This document shows positions 36,940 through 48,418 of a stretch of DNA of 64,000 nt, piece by piece; position 1 is the stretch's first letter; the number at the start of each line of letters is the position of its first letter. Both the position numbers and the translations under genes were made by a program. The notes under the pieces were generated by a model. The model was given only the letters and a program-made list of their open reading frames with translations, searched no databases and was not told the origin of the DNA. Source of the DNA: Paguma larvata (taxonomy: Eukaryota > Chordata > Mammalia > Carnivora > Viverridae); contig JAINVK010001143.1 of the NCBI GenBank assembly GCA_030068075.1, positions 1 to 64,000 on the forward strand, in the 5' to 3' direction.

Positions 36940-38000
36940 TTTATTCATTCAACAAATATTTGTTGAGCACCTCCTGTATGCCAGTCTCTACTGAGAGAAA
37001 TTAGTGAAGAATCGGACACACATACTAAACAACAACAACAACAACACCCTGGGTTTGAAGAGCCTGCCTTCTAGGGAGCAGAGACTCATAATAAGGAAAT
37101 AAATACATAATGTGTTGAAAGAACAGAATGCATTCAAGAGAGAACAAAATATGGCAAGGTAAATGGGACTTGTATGTGTGGTGGGGAGGGGGATTTGGAA
37201 TAAGATGTTTAGGGGTAAGCCACATTGACAGATGACATTTAACCAAAGACATAAAAGAGATGAGGGAAGTAGTCATGCAGACATCTGGGGGGAAGAATGT
37301 TCCAGGCTGAAAGAACAGATGGGGCCAAAGCCCTTCCTTTCAGCGTAGCAAGAAGGTCACAGTGGCCAAAGGAGGATGAGAAAGAAGAGATAAGGTAAGA
37401 GAGGTAACTAGTGGACAAATCACATATGGCCTCATAGGACTCTTAATTTACCCTGAACGAAATGAAAGCTCTTGGTTTTAAGCAGAGGGACTATATGATC
37501 AGATTATATGTTTTAATAGCATTATTCTGGCTGCTGGATTGATTATCGGTGGGGCAGTTTGCAGGGGGGTGGCCGGGCAGGAGGGTGAAGCAGAGAAAGA
37601 AGTCAGGAAACAATTCCAATAAGCTAGGGGGGAAAAAAACTGATGGTGGGTTGTAACAGGACATTAGCAGTGGAGGTGATGAGAAGTGGCCAGATTCTGG
37701 ACGTATTTTGCCAAAAGAGCTCACAGGATTTCCTGACTGGTTGAAAATGAGGGGTGAGTATAGCAGCATAGTGAAGGGTCACTCTCAAGTCTATGGCACA
37801 ACAGCTGAATGAATAGAGTTGCCATTGCCCTGCGATGGAAAATTCTGCACTTGAAGAAGGTTCATAGAGGAAGATAGGGGAGTTCAATTTTGGACTTGTT
37901 CATTCGGGTTGACTCTTATGCAATGTTCCCAGTGAATTAGAAAGGGAGGTCATCAGTTAAGAGTGAGGATGAGAGAGGCAGTGTTGGAGGTTCGAAGAGA
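36940..38000 (-). mobile_element. LINE-2 element, left arm
   Basis: On plus, TTCATTCAACAAATATTTGTTGAGCACCTCCTGTATGCCAG is the reversed L2 3' end. Further inside, the minus strand shows the L2 order with AGCCTGGAACATTCTTCCCC. Coding remnants only. Confidence 0.75.
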
Positions 38001-38779
38001 GAAAATAAGCTGTGAAGTCAAAGGATGGGTAGGGATGGGGACATGAAAAAAATAAGTAGTTTGAGGATTTTGACTAAATATCTTGTGGAAAGGTGTTTTA
38101 ATTTAAATAGCGACACTGGGTGTTCAAGATCAGACAATGTTCATTCTTTATGATCCAGTCAGAAAACTGTAGCTTTTGCTGGCCTTCCAGACTGTGAATA
38201 CGGGTTTGCTCTTGCTACAGAGGGTGGTATGAATAGGCCTGAGTGAGAAAATAAGTTACCCGTGTATACACTTACTTCCTCAGTTGTGCGAAAGCAGCAG
38301 AGATGGGCCTAAGACATGATAGGCTAGAGCACGCTTCACCTGGACTCCTGGGTTATACAAAACTGCACTTTGAGTTTTGCTTATAGAGAAAGAGCTCACA
38401 CAATTAGGCAATTTGACGCAAATCTGAAAGTGAGAGACAGGCCAGAAAGGGCATTCAGAGGATGGAAAAGGAAACCAGTGAGCCCCACCATCTTATACCA
38501 ATGGGAGATAAGTAGGGACTGGTTTATGAACAAGTTTCAAAGCCCTGCTGGCCTGCTTGGTCCAAACTGCTGTATGACTATTTACAGATCCTACAAAGTG
38601 CTTCCTTTGAGACCCCGATGCCAGTTTTGAGGGACTAAGAGCCATGCTACACCTAGAAGAGGAAGACATCTCTAAGTATTGCTAGTGTAAGCATGTCAGA
38701 GAGTGGGACTTTATACCCTTTCCCCAAATCGGAACTTCTTCTTCTAAACCAGAAAAACACAGAAATGCTCTTGTTTTAC
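38001..38779. other. No gene seen, left arm
   Basis: Contains an 86-residue open frame at 38370-38630 that is also open in the mirror (47788-48048). The protein is not recognised, and arm identity alone explains the sharing. Confidence 0.4.
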
Positions 38780-38967
38780 ATACACACACACATTCACAGA
38801 CACACAGACACACACACACACATATATACACACATATAAAATATAGCATATCGTATTATATATTATATTAATTATATTATATTACATATTAGCTTATACA
38901 TTATGTATTATATATAATATGTTCTATATTATATGTGCACATAGATATACATATACATGAATGTACG

Positions 38968-39014
<47 letters not shown>
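38780..39014. repeat. CA/TA compound microsatellite, left arm
   Basis: CA-rich, then ATATATTATATTA-rich, then an uninterrupted CA run at about 38970-39014. Confidence 0.9.
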
Positions 39015-39017
<3 letters not shown>

Positions 39018-39624
39018 GATTTTTCTTCCAGATGGGGCTTCCCTCAAATCTTTTTTGCTGATAGCAAATCAGATGCAGGGGAGGGTGGAGATACTGACTG
39101 AAATAAACTGAAACTTGGGCCTATAAGCAAACCCCACACACAGTGTATCAGACACACGAAAACTCAAGGGAGGCAATAAGGCCATTTGATCCACTGTCTA
39201 CCCACTTTCCCAAGGAATTAGAAGTTGTGGCTGCAAAGCAGCCTGCAAAAGTGCCTCCCCATGCCCCCTCCATCACCAACCTACACTGAAGTCAGGTACC
39301 TGCGTCCACAGGTAGAGGGACAGCCTTCCCCATCTGTTCCCCAAGGGTTAGAAGATTGAATCTAGGATCACATCACTACTGTTCAGTCTATCCTCTGCCT
39401 CCACGTAGTACACCAGGCAACGTCCTCCTTCATTCCACCACCAGATGGAGATACTCTGCCTCCCTTTTCCCTGAATTCCATTTGCCAGAGAGGCTGACAT
39501 TCCACAACAGTTCTGAGTCCTCCCAGTTCTGAGTCCTCCCCTTCGAGCCCCTGGCATGGAACACGGAGAATTACACAGATGCTTCTGTCTGTCTGCACTG
39601 CCATGAGCTACAGAGGTGGCCAGC

Positions 39625-39683
39625 CATCTCCATGACCCTTCTTATTTTCCTGAACTTCAGGGAGAAGTTGACGAGTAACAGGT
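39625..39683 (+). repeat. Small inverted repeat, first half (left arm)
   Basis: CATCTCCATGACCCTTCTTA through GTTGACGAGTAACAGGTG is about 90% identical to the reverse complement of 40042-40100. Confidence 0.85.
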
Positions 39684-40041
39684 GGGCAGCCTGAGTTTCC
39701 TGTAGTTTCCCTCTTCCTTGAGCTCCACACAGCACCGCGCTTCCTAGTCACCATTCCCATCAGCCCTCCCCAAAGCAGAGATTCATGTAGCCACTGAACC
39801 TCAGTGAGGATAATTTAATAGCAATTGCCGGTGGTGGTGACTTCAAGAGCATATACCGTTTGGGATACCAGTAGCTGCCACATATTCTACAGAGGCCTTA
39901 AAGTGCTGGAACCTACAAAATTAAAATTTTAGAAACGCTTTGGCCAGGAGGACTGGGGATTTAAGGAACAGCATCCCCCACCTCTGTACCATCTGGCCCC
40001 AAATAAGGACATGCTGCAGGTATACCACCTCCTCCAGGTGC

Positions 40042-40100
40042 ACATGTTACTCGTCAACTTTTCCACGAAGTTCAGGAAAATAAAAAGGGCCATGGAGATG
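40042..40100 (-). repeat. Small inverted repeat, second half (left arm)
   Basis: Inverted partner of 39625-39683, about 358 bp away. The mirror pair is about 46321-46379 and 46737-46796. Confidence 0.85.
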
Positions 40101-40322
40101 CCTGGGCTCCCTCTGCATTCAAAAAAGCCCCCTCCCACCCCCACCCCAGTCACTGGTCAGATACTACTTGTTTTCTCCTTATCCTCAGTTCCCATAAGTA
40201 TAAGGAACACACCTCAAACATCTTACATAGTGAACAGGTAGCTTCCTGGCAACCAGTCCCACATGTCAAAGAAACCACCAACGTGTGCTCTTTAATAGTA
40301 GTTTAGTTTGCCAGCATGAACA

Positions 40323-40507
40323 GCATTTTACAAATATGCATCAGGATCGCCTGGAAGGCGTTTTAAACCACAGATGGCTGGGCGCCAACCCCAGAGTTTC
40401 TGATTCAGTAGGTCTGGGGCAGGGCCTGATGACTTGCATTTCTAACGAATGCCCAGGTGATGCTGATGCTGCAGTTCTGGGTACCCCACTTTCAGAAAAG
40501 CTGGGCT
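40323..40507 (-). mobile_element. MER5A (hAT-Charlie) DNA transposon, left arm
   Basis: The plus strand holds CCAGAGTTTCTGATTCAGTAGGTCTGGGGCAGGGCCTGATGACTTGCATTTCTAAC, the reversed MER5A core. Confidence 0.8.
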
Positions 40508-40544
40508 AGAGACAAAGCTGGACTGAAACCACAGCTGTATTTGC

Positions 40545-40735
40545 TTAATCTCAGGTAGGCCACCTAAACTAAGCCTTAGTTTCCTCATATATAAAATGGA
40601 AATAGAGTACCAGAGTTTCCATGTTACTGTGAAGATTAGAGGAGGGAATATGGAGAAGGCCCTTGGCATGGGGCCCAGCACATAGTAAACCCCAAATGGC
40701 TGTAGGCAATTACTATTGTTGTTTTGTTGTTGTTG
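40545..40735 (+). mobile_element. MIR SINE, left arm
   Basis: TTAGTTTCCTCATATATAAAATGGAAATAGAG then GATTAGAGGAGGGAATATGG and CCCAGCACATAGTAAACC follow the MIR order, ending in a TTGTTG-rich tail. Confidence 0.8.
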
Positions 40736-42089
40736 TTGATCAAAACATACCATGGCAGACATTTGGTCCTCCTCTAACCTCCCTTTGCCCTGTCTTTACA
40801 AGGAATTCTGTCCCCAAAATAATGTAGCTAGATTATATGCAGAATATGGAGAATCCTAAATCTCAGTACTCAGAACACAGAGGACGAATCCTGTCACGGC
40901 CTGGATTGGGAGAAAAGGCAGGTGCTGATTGTAGAAAGAACTGAAGATCACAGTCACCTGCCACCCACCACCCAACACCACAGGGCAAAGGCTTGCTGCT
41001 ACCCTGGCCTAAACCAGCTTATGTCCTTGATATTCCCACCCAACCCAAGTGGGTAGGTGCCCTCTAATAGAGCATCAGGTACTCTTTTCAGTATCTCTCT
41101 CACACTCAAGCAAACAGTCTCACCCCCACCCCCACCCCCCACCTACTCAGGCCATTCACTTTGCTTTGTCTGCTTACAAGTTCCTTTGCCTCAGATCCAA
41201 TTTTCTCAGGCAGAGGCCCTCAGGATATTCGGACAAACTCTGGATCTCACTGCGGCCATTCTTTCTGAAGGCCTATTTTTATAATTTCCCTTCATTGTGC
41301 ACCTCACAGCTACAAAGGGGAGAACCTCAGTCACTCATGGATCTGCAGCTTTCCAACTCCCCTCTTTCCTCCAGACCTAGAATAACTGAGGGGATCCTAA
41401 TGCTGTCTACCACAGAAGATGCACTCATTCGTTCGTTCATTCATTCATTCATTCATTCAACTTGTGATGCTGTTGTCAACAAGGTTTCACTTTCCTGCTG
41501 GACCACGGGATTCCTTAAAATACCACAGCCGTGGTCACTTGTGCCAAGTCTATAAAGCCTCCAAAACTACGTGGGACCTACTGTACCATGGGCTCATTTC
41601 AAACTCTTATCCAGTATTAAAATTCCACTGGCATTCCATGGTTAGGACTGCAGGTCCCTGACTTACTCCTCCGTTACAGCAAAGCCAAGCCCCATAGTGA
41701 CCTAGTCTGGAAGGATAAGATCCTAGGACCCATGGAGAAAGGAGACCAGAAGGGAAGGCAAGCCACAAAGAGGAAGGGAACCAGGCTTCCCCACCCTCTG
41801 TACTCTTTGGGGTTCAGTGGAAAGAGGCTTTTAACCTAAGCACTCAAGACCCTAACCCAGCAGCTTTTGTTGTCCACGCTCTAGGGCCAGCACTTCTATC
41901 AGAATTTTCTATTCTGGTGATAGTTTTGAGAGTCTAGGAACTACTGCAGGGAACGAAGCAGCAAACATACCTCCATTCTGTGTTAATGTAAGCCTCTGTT
42001 TCAATAAGGCATGAAACAATGTAAAACCAAGAAGCTTTTATCCTTATCAATGTCATCAAAGCCACACAGGACCACTCCTAATGTCCTCA
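40736..42089. other. No gene seen, left arm
   Basis: Unassigned sequence with a CCCCCA run at 41114-41140 and a (TTCA)n run at 41426-41459. The mirror is 44334-45686. Confidence 0.45.
41426..41459. repeat. (TTCA)n microsatellite, left arm
   Basis: Tetranucleotide run; the mirror (TGAA)n is at about 44964-44997. Confidence 0.85.
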
Positions 42090-42375
42090 ACGGTGATTTC
42101 CTTGAAGAAGCCATATCTGACCACCCAGTAAAAGTGGGTACACATCCACCGCACTTCTTTGTCATATCACCCCATTTTACTTTCTGTCACTTATCACTAT
42201 CTGAAATTAACTCGGTAATTTGTTTCTTTCTCTTCTGTCTCCACTCACAGGAAGGAACGGTCCCTGAGAACAGGACCCTCCTGTTCTTAAGGGTCTTTGG
42301 ATCCCCAGGGTCTAAAACTGTGCCTGGCGCTTAATGGGTGTTCAATGAATATGTTTTATGAATGACTGGATGGAT
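42090..42375 (+). mobile_element. L2 3' end, left arm
   Basis: TATCTGACCACCCAGTAAAAGTGG, TTTCTGTCACTTATCACTATCTGAAAT and TGTGCCTGGCGCTTAATGGGTGTTCAATGAAT follow the L2 3' order. Confidence 0.75.
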
Positions 42376-42699
42376 GGTGGACGGACAGCCAGACGAGGCC
42401 CTCGAAAGGGTTCCGGGGCTAGTTGGCTTTCCCTTTCTCACACTCGAGCACCCAGGCCCCAACACACAAAGTAAAGGAACGGCAGAAACTTTCCGACAAA
42501 TAGCTTGAAGGCATAGACGACACAGCTGGCCTGGGAAACAGGCCTCCAGATAACTCTTAGAGTGAGTCCTACGACTAACATCTTCCACTTCTTTCTCCTC
42601 GCTCCCAAGCTTCCCTGCAATGCCCGCCACCCCGGACACCACACGAAACTGTCCACAAAATAAACTCAAGCCATGGGCATGAAAGAGCAGGCCGAATTC

Positions 42700-42930
42700 C
42701 GTGTAACCCTCAGGCAAATGGCCACAATTCCCATCAACCCCAGCACTCCCGCCCCGGAAGGGCACTGCTGGAACAGTGGGAACTTCCTGCTGCCCTTATG
42801 AAGAGCCTCCCAGACCTTCTTCATCGGTCAAGTGAAAACTATGGCCATTTGGTGGCAGCATCGTTCCACAAATATGCACAACCCCGCTCCTCCCCCGCCC
42901 GTCGTGTTCGGAAAAAAGTGATCCTCAGAG
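42700..42930. promoter_or_regulatory. CpG-richer block at inner end of left arm
   Basis: Denser CpGs than the surroundings, with GC-box-like CTCCTCCCCCGCCCGTCG near 42890-42905. A promoter is possible, but no attached gene is recognised. Confidence 0.3.
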
Positions 42931-42962
42931 AAAAAACAAACCTTACTTCTTCACCCAGGCCA

Positions 42963-43460
42963 ATTTGTAACCCTGATATTTTAAGTTTCCGAAAACATAT
43001 GCTTTAAGCTTTGTCATCTTTTCTCATCATTTCCTTAAGGAAAACTTCCTAAAAGTGTAACACAACTGTTAGACAGAACTTACCATCCTTTTGACAAGAT
43101 GATTATTTGAATTTATTCTTGGAATTATTCTAGCCAAGGTCTCTAGCTGACCTTTTCTCAGATTTATTATTTTATAGAGGTATAATTGACATATAACATT
43201 ACATTAGTTTCAGGTATACATCATAATTATTCAGTATATGTATTTATTGTGAAAGGGTCACTACAATAGATCAGGTGATATCCTTACAATTGTTGTTTAA
43301 GGTTTTGACTATCCTTTACAAGATTCCCGTTTGTCCAGTTTAACTATAATCTTCCTAGCCCTGATGTCTTTTCTGAGTAATTTTTCATTTACTGATCCTC
43401 TCAATTAGAGCAAGATTTAAACACAGAAGCGGGAGATGCAAGGCTTCTGTAAAACAGCCT
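42963..43460. other. Unique spacer at the palindrome centre
   Basis: About 498 bp with no inverted counterpart. The left boundary follows CCCAGGCCA and the right boundary precedes its complement TGGCCTGGG. Much of the middle resembles an old L1 3' end. No gene is seen in it. Confidence 0.85.
43150..43300 (-). mobile_element. Old L1 3' end fragment in the spacer
   Basis: The motif TATAATTGACATATAACATT followed by TTTCAGGTATACA is the complement of the old mammalian L1 3' UTR. It is a truncated fossil. Confidence 0.65.
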
Positions 43461-43492
43461 GGCCTGGGTGAAGAAGGAAGGTTTGTTTTTTC

Positions 43493-43723
43493 CTCTGAGG
43501 AGCACTTTTTTCCGAACACGACGGGCGGGGGAGGAGCGGGGTTGTGCATATTTGTGGAACGATGCTGCCACCAAATGGCCATAGTTTTCACTTGACCGAT
43601 GAAGAAGGACTGGGAGGCTCTTCATAAGGGCAGCAGGAAGTTCCCACTGTTCCAGCAGTGCCCTTCCGGGGCGGGAGTGCTGGGGTTGATGGGAATTGTG
43701 GCCATTTGCCTGAGGGTTACACG
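43493..43723. promoter_or_regulatory. CpG-richer block at inner end of right arm
   Basis: Mirror of 42700-42930 (CGACGGGCGGGGGAGGAGCG). The two blocks face each other across the spacer, about 560 bp apart. Confidence 0.3.
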
Positions 43724-44047
43724 GAATTCGGCCTGCTCTTTCATGCCCATGGCTTGAGTTTATTTTGTGGACAGTTTCGTGTGGTGTCCGGGGTGGCGGG
43801 CATTGCAGGGAAGCTTGGGAGCGAGGAGAAAGAAGTGGAAGATGTTAGTCGTAGGACTCACTCTAAGAGTTATCTGGAGGCCTGTTTCCCAGGCCAGCTG
43901 TGTCGTCTATGCCTTCAAGCTATTTGTCGGAAAGTTTCTGCCGTTCCTTTACTTTGTGTGTTGGGGCCTGGGTGCTCGAGTGTGAGAAAGGGAAAGCCAA
44001 CTAGCCCCGGAACCCTTTCGAGGGCCTCGTCTGGCTGTCCGTCCACC

Positions 44048-44333
44048 ATCCATCCAGTCATTCATAAAACATATTCATTGAACACCCATTAAGCGCCAGG
44101 CACAGTTTTAGACCCTGGGGATCCAAAGACCCTTAAGAACAGGAGGGTCCTGTTCTCAGGGACCGTTCCTTCCTGTGAGTGGAGACAGAAGAGAAAGAAA
44201 CAAATTACCGAGTTAATTTCAGATAGTGATAAGTGACAGAAAGTAAAATGGGGTGATATGACAAAGAAGTGCGGTGGATGTGTACCCACTTTTACTGGGT
44301 GGTCAGATATGGCTTCTTCAAGGAAATCACCGT
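44048..44333 (-). mobile_element. L2 3' end, right arm
   Basis: Mirror of 42090-42375. Confidence 0.75.
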
Positions 44334-45686
44334 TGAGGACATTAGGAGTGGTCCTGTGTGGCTTTGATGACATTGATAAGGATAAAAGCTTCTTGGTTTT
44401 ACATTGTTTCATGCCTTATTGAAACAGAGGCTTACATTAACACAGAATGGAGGTATGTTTGCTGCTTCGTTCCCTGCAGTAGTTCCTAGACTCTCAAAAC
44501 TATCACCAGAATAGAAAATTCTGATAGAAGTGCTGGCCCTAGAGCGTGGACAACAAAAGCTGCTGGGTTAGGGTCTTGAGTGCTTAGGTTAAAAGCCTCT
44601 TTCCACTGAACCCCAAAGAGTACAGAGGGTGGGGAAGCCTGGTTCCCTTCCTCTTTGTGGCTTGCCTTCCCTTCTGGTCTCCTTTCTCCATGGGTCCTAG
44701 GATCTTATCCTTCCAGACTAGGTCACTATGGGGCTTGGCTTTGCTGTAACGGAGGAGTAAGTCAGGGACCTGCAGTCCTAACCATGGAATGCCAGTGGAA
44801 TTTTAATACTGGATAAGAGTTTGAAATGAGCCCATGGTACAGTAGGTCCCACGTAGTTTTGGAGGCTTTATAGACTTGGCACAAGTGACCACGGCTGTGG
44901 TATTTTAAGGAATCCCGTGGTCCAGCAGGAAAGTGAAACCTTGTTGACAACAGCATCACAAGTTGAATGAATGAATGAATGAATGAACGAACGAATGAGT
45001 GCATCTTCTGTGGTAGACAGCATTAGGATCCCCTCAGTTATTCTAGGTCTGGAGGAAAGAGGGGAGTTGGAAAGCTGCAGATCCATGAGTGACTGAGGTT
45101 CTCCCCTTTGTAGCTGTGAGGTGCACAATGAAGGGAAATTATAAAAATAGGCCTTCAGAAAGAATGGCCGCAGTGAGATCCAGAGTTTGTCCGAATATCC
45201 TGAGGGCCTCTGCCTGAGAAAATTGGATCTGAGGCAAAGGAACTTGTAAGCAGACAAAGCAAAGTGAATGGCCTGAGTAGGTGGGGGTGGGGGTGGGGGT
45301 GAGACTGTTTGCTTGAGTGTGAGAGAGATACTGAAAAGAGTACCTGATGCTCTATTAGAGGGCACCTACCCACTTGGGTTGGGTGGGAATATCAAGGACA
45401 TAAGCTGGTTTAGGCCAGGGTAGCAGCAAGCCTTTGCCCTGTGGTGTTGGGTGGTGGGTGGCAGGTGACTGTGATCTTCAGTTCTTTCTACAATCAGCAC
45501 CTGCCTTTTCTCCCAATCCAGGCCGTGACAGGATTCGTCCTCTGTGTTCTGAGTACTGAGATTTAGGATTCTCCATATTCTGCATATAATCTAGCTACAT
45601 TATTTTGGGGACAGAATTCCTTGTAAAGACAGGGCAAAGGGAGGTTAGAGGAGGACCAAATGTCTGCCATGGTATGTTTTGATCAA

Positions 45687-45877
45687 CAACAACAACAAAA
45701 CAACAATAGTAATTGCCTACAGCCATTTGGGGTTTACTATGTGCTGGGCCCCATGCCAAGGGCCTTCTCCATATTCCCTCCTCTAATCTTCACAGTAACA
45801 TGGAAACTCTGGTACTCTATTTCCATTTTATATATGAGGAAACTAAGGCTTAGTTTAGGTGGCCTACCTGAGATTAA
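45687..45877 (-). mobile_element. MIR SINE, right arm
   Basis: Mirror of 40545-40735. Confidence 0.8.
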
Positions 45878-45914
45878 GCAAATACAGCTGTGGTTTCAGT
45901 CCAGCTTTGTCTCT

Positions 45915-46098
45915 AGCCCAGCTTTTCTGAAAGTGGGGTACCCAGAACTGCAGCATCAGCATCACCTGGGCATTCGTTAGAAATGCAAGTCATCAGGCCC
46001 TGCCCCAGACCTACTGAATCAGAAACTCTGGGTTGGCGCCCAGCCATCTGTGGTTTAAAACGCCTTCCAGGCGATCCTGATGCATATTTGTAAAATGC
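45915..46098 (+). mobile_element. MER5A (hAT-Charlie) DNA transposon, right arm
   Basis: AGCATCAGCATCACCTGGGC then GACCTACTGAATCAGAAACTCTGGG, in MER5A order. Confidence 0.8.
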
Positions 46099-47402
46099 TG
46101 TTCATGCTGGCAAACTAAACTACTATTAAAGAGCACACGTTGGTGGTTTCTTTGACATGTGGGACTGGTTGCCAGGAAGCTACCTGTTCACTATGTAAGA
46201 TGTTTGAGGTGTGTTCCTTATACTTATGGGAACTGAGGATAAGGAGAAAACAAGTAGTATCTGACCAGTGACTGGGGTGGGGGTGGGAGGGGGCTTTTTT
46301 GAATGCAGAGGGAGCCCAGGCATCTCCATGGCCCTTTTTATTTTCCTGAACTTCGTGGAAAAGTTGACGAGTAACATGTGCACCTGGAGGAGGTGGTATA
46401 CCTGCAGCATGTCCTTATTTGGGGCCAGATGGTACAGAGGTGGGGGATGCTGTTCCTTAAATCCCCAGTCCTCCTGGCCAAAGCGTTTCTAAAATTTTAA
46501 TTTTGTAGGTTCCAGCACTTTAAGGCCTCTGTAGAATATGTGGCAGCTACTGGTATCCCAAACGGTATATGCTCTTGAAGTCACCACCACCGGCAATTGC
46601 TATTAAATTATCCTCACTGAGGTTCAGTGGCTACATGAATCTCTGCTTTGGGGAGGGCTGATGGGAATGGTGACTAGGAAGCGCGGTGCTGTGTGGAGCT
46701 CAAGGAAGAGGGAAACTACAGGAAACTCAGGCTGCCCACCTGTTACTCGTCAACTTCTCCCTGAAGTTCAGGAAAATAAGAAGGGTCATGGAGATGGCTG
46801 GCCACCTCTGTAGCTCATGGCAGTGCAGACAGACAGAAGCATCTGTGTAATTCTCCGTGTTCCATGCCAGGGGCTCGAAGGGGAGGACTCAGAACTGGGA
46901 GGACTCAGAACTGTTGTGGAATGTCAGCCTCTCTGGCAAATGGAATTCAGGAAAAGGGAGGCAGAGTATCTCCATCTGGTGGTGGAATGAAGGAGGACGT
47001 TGCCTGGTGTACTACGTGGAGGCAGAGGATAGACTGAACAGTAGTGATGTGATCCTAGATTCAATCTTCTAACCCTTGGGGAACAGATGGGGAAGGCTGT
47101 CCCTCTACCTGTGGACGCAGGTACCTGACTTCAGTGTAGGTTGGTGATGGAGGGGGCATGGGGAGGCACTTTTGCAGGCTGCTTTGCAGCCACAACTTCT
47201 AATTCCTTGGGAAAGTGGGTAGACAGTGGATCAAATGGCCTTATTGCCTCCCTTGAGTTTTCGTGTGTCTGATACACTGTGTGTGGGGTTTGCTTATAGG
47301 CCCAAGTTTCAGTTTATTTCAGTCAGTATCTCCACCCTCCCCTGCATCTGATTTGCTATCAGCAAAAAAGATTTGAGGGAAGCCCCATCTGGAAGAAAAA
47401 TC

Positions 47403-47404
<2 letters not shown>

Positions 47405-47450
<46 letters not shown>

Positions 47451-47640
47451 CGTACATTCATGTATATGTATATCTATGTGCACATATAATATAGAACATA
47501 TTATATATAATACATAATGTATAACCTAATATGTAATATAATATAATTAATATAATATATAATACGATATGCTATATTTTATATGTGTGTATATATGTGT
47601 GTGTGTGTGTCTGTGTGTCTGTGAATGTGTGTGTGTATGT
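47405..47640. repeat. TG/TA compound microsatellite, right arm
   Basis: Mirror of 38780-39014. Confidence 0.9.
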
Positions 47641-48418
47641 AAAACAAGAGCATTTCTGTGTTTTTCTGGTTTAGAAGAAGAAGTTCCGATTTGGGGAAAG
47701 GGTATAAAGTCCCACTCTCTGACATGCTTACACTAGCAATACTTAGAGATGTCTTCCTCTTCTAGGTGTAGCATGGCTCTTAGTCCCTCAAAACTGGCAT
47801 CGGGGTCTCAAAGGAAGCACTTTGTAGGATCTGTAAATAGTCATACAGCAGTTTGGACCAAGCAGGCCAGCAGGGCTTTGAAACTTGTTCATAAACCAGT
47901 CCCTACTTATCTCCCATTGGTATAAGATGGTGGGGCTCACTGGTTTCCTTTTCCATCCTCTGAATGCCCTTTCTGGCCTGTCTCTCACTTTCAGATTTGC
48001 GTCAAATTGCCTAATTGTGTGAGCTCTTTCTCTATAAGCAAAACTCAAAGTGCAGTTTTGTATAACCCAGGAGTCCAGGTGAAGCGTGCTCTAGCCTATC
48101 ATGTCTTAGGCCCATCTCTGCTGCTTTCGCACAACTGAGGAAGTAAGTGTATACACGGGTAACTTATTTTCTCACTCAGGCCTATTCATACCACCCTCTG
48201 TAGCAAGAGCAAACCCGTATTCACAGTCTGGAAGGCCAGCAAAAGCTACAGTTTTCTGACTGGATCATAAAGAATGAACATTGTCTGATCTTGAACACCC
48301 AGTGTCGCTATTTAAATTAAAACACCTTTCCACAAGATATTTAGTCAAAATCCTCAAACTACTTATTTTTTTCATGTCCCCATCCCTACCCATCCTTTGA
48401 CTTCACAGCTTATTTTCT

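Larger units (their letters stand above)
39015..40322. other. No gene seen, includes a small inverted repeat
   Basis: Unassigned sequence. The notable structure is the inverted pair 39625-39683 / 40042-40100. The mirror is about 46098-47404. Confidence 0.45.
22381..42962 (+). repeat. Left arm of giant inverted repeat (palindrome)
   Basis: The reverse complement of this interval reproduces 43461-64000 almost base for base. Paired coordinates sum to 86423 near the centre, about 86419 around 35.6-37 kb, about 86398 around 31.5 kb and 86381 at the PBDC1 end. The net length difference is thus about 42 bp across 20.5 kb, with the largest steps at microsatellites. Homology stops abruptly after the motif CACCCAGGCCA at 42962. 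The outer end is not defined because the right arm is cut by the window edge, so the arm may extend left of 22381. Confidence 0.97.

Noticed and set aside
38370..38630. 86-residue open frame shared by both arms
   Set aside because: No recognisable domain, no exon context, and arm identity explains conservation.
42331..42765. 144-residue open frame (minus), identical in the right arm at 43658-44092
   Set aside because: No family resemblance. Its C-terminal end runs through the antisense of an L2 3' end. Identity in both arms only reflects the palindrome.
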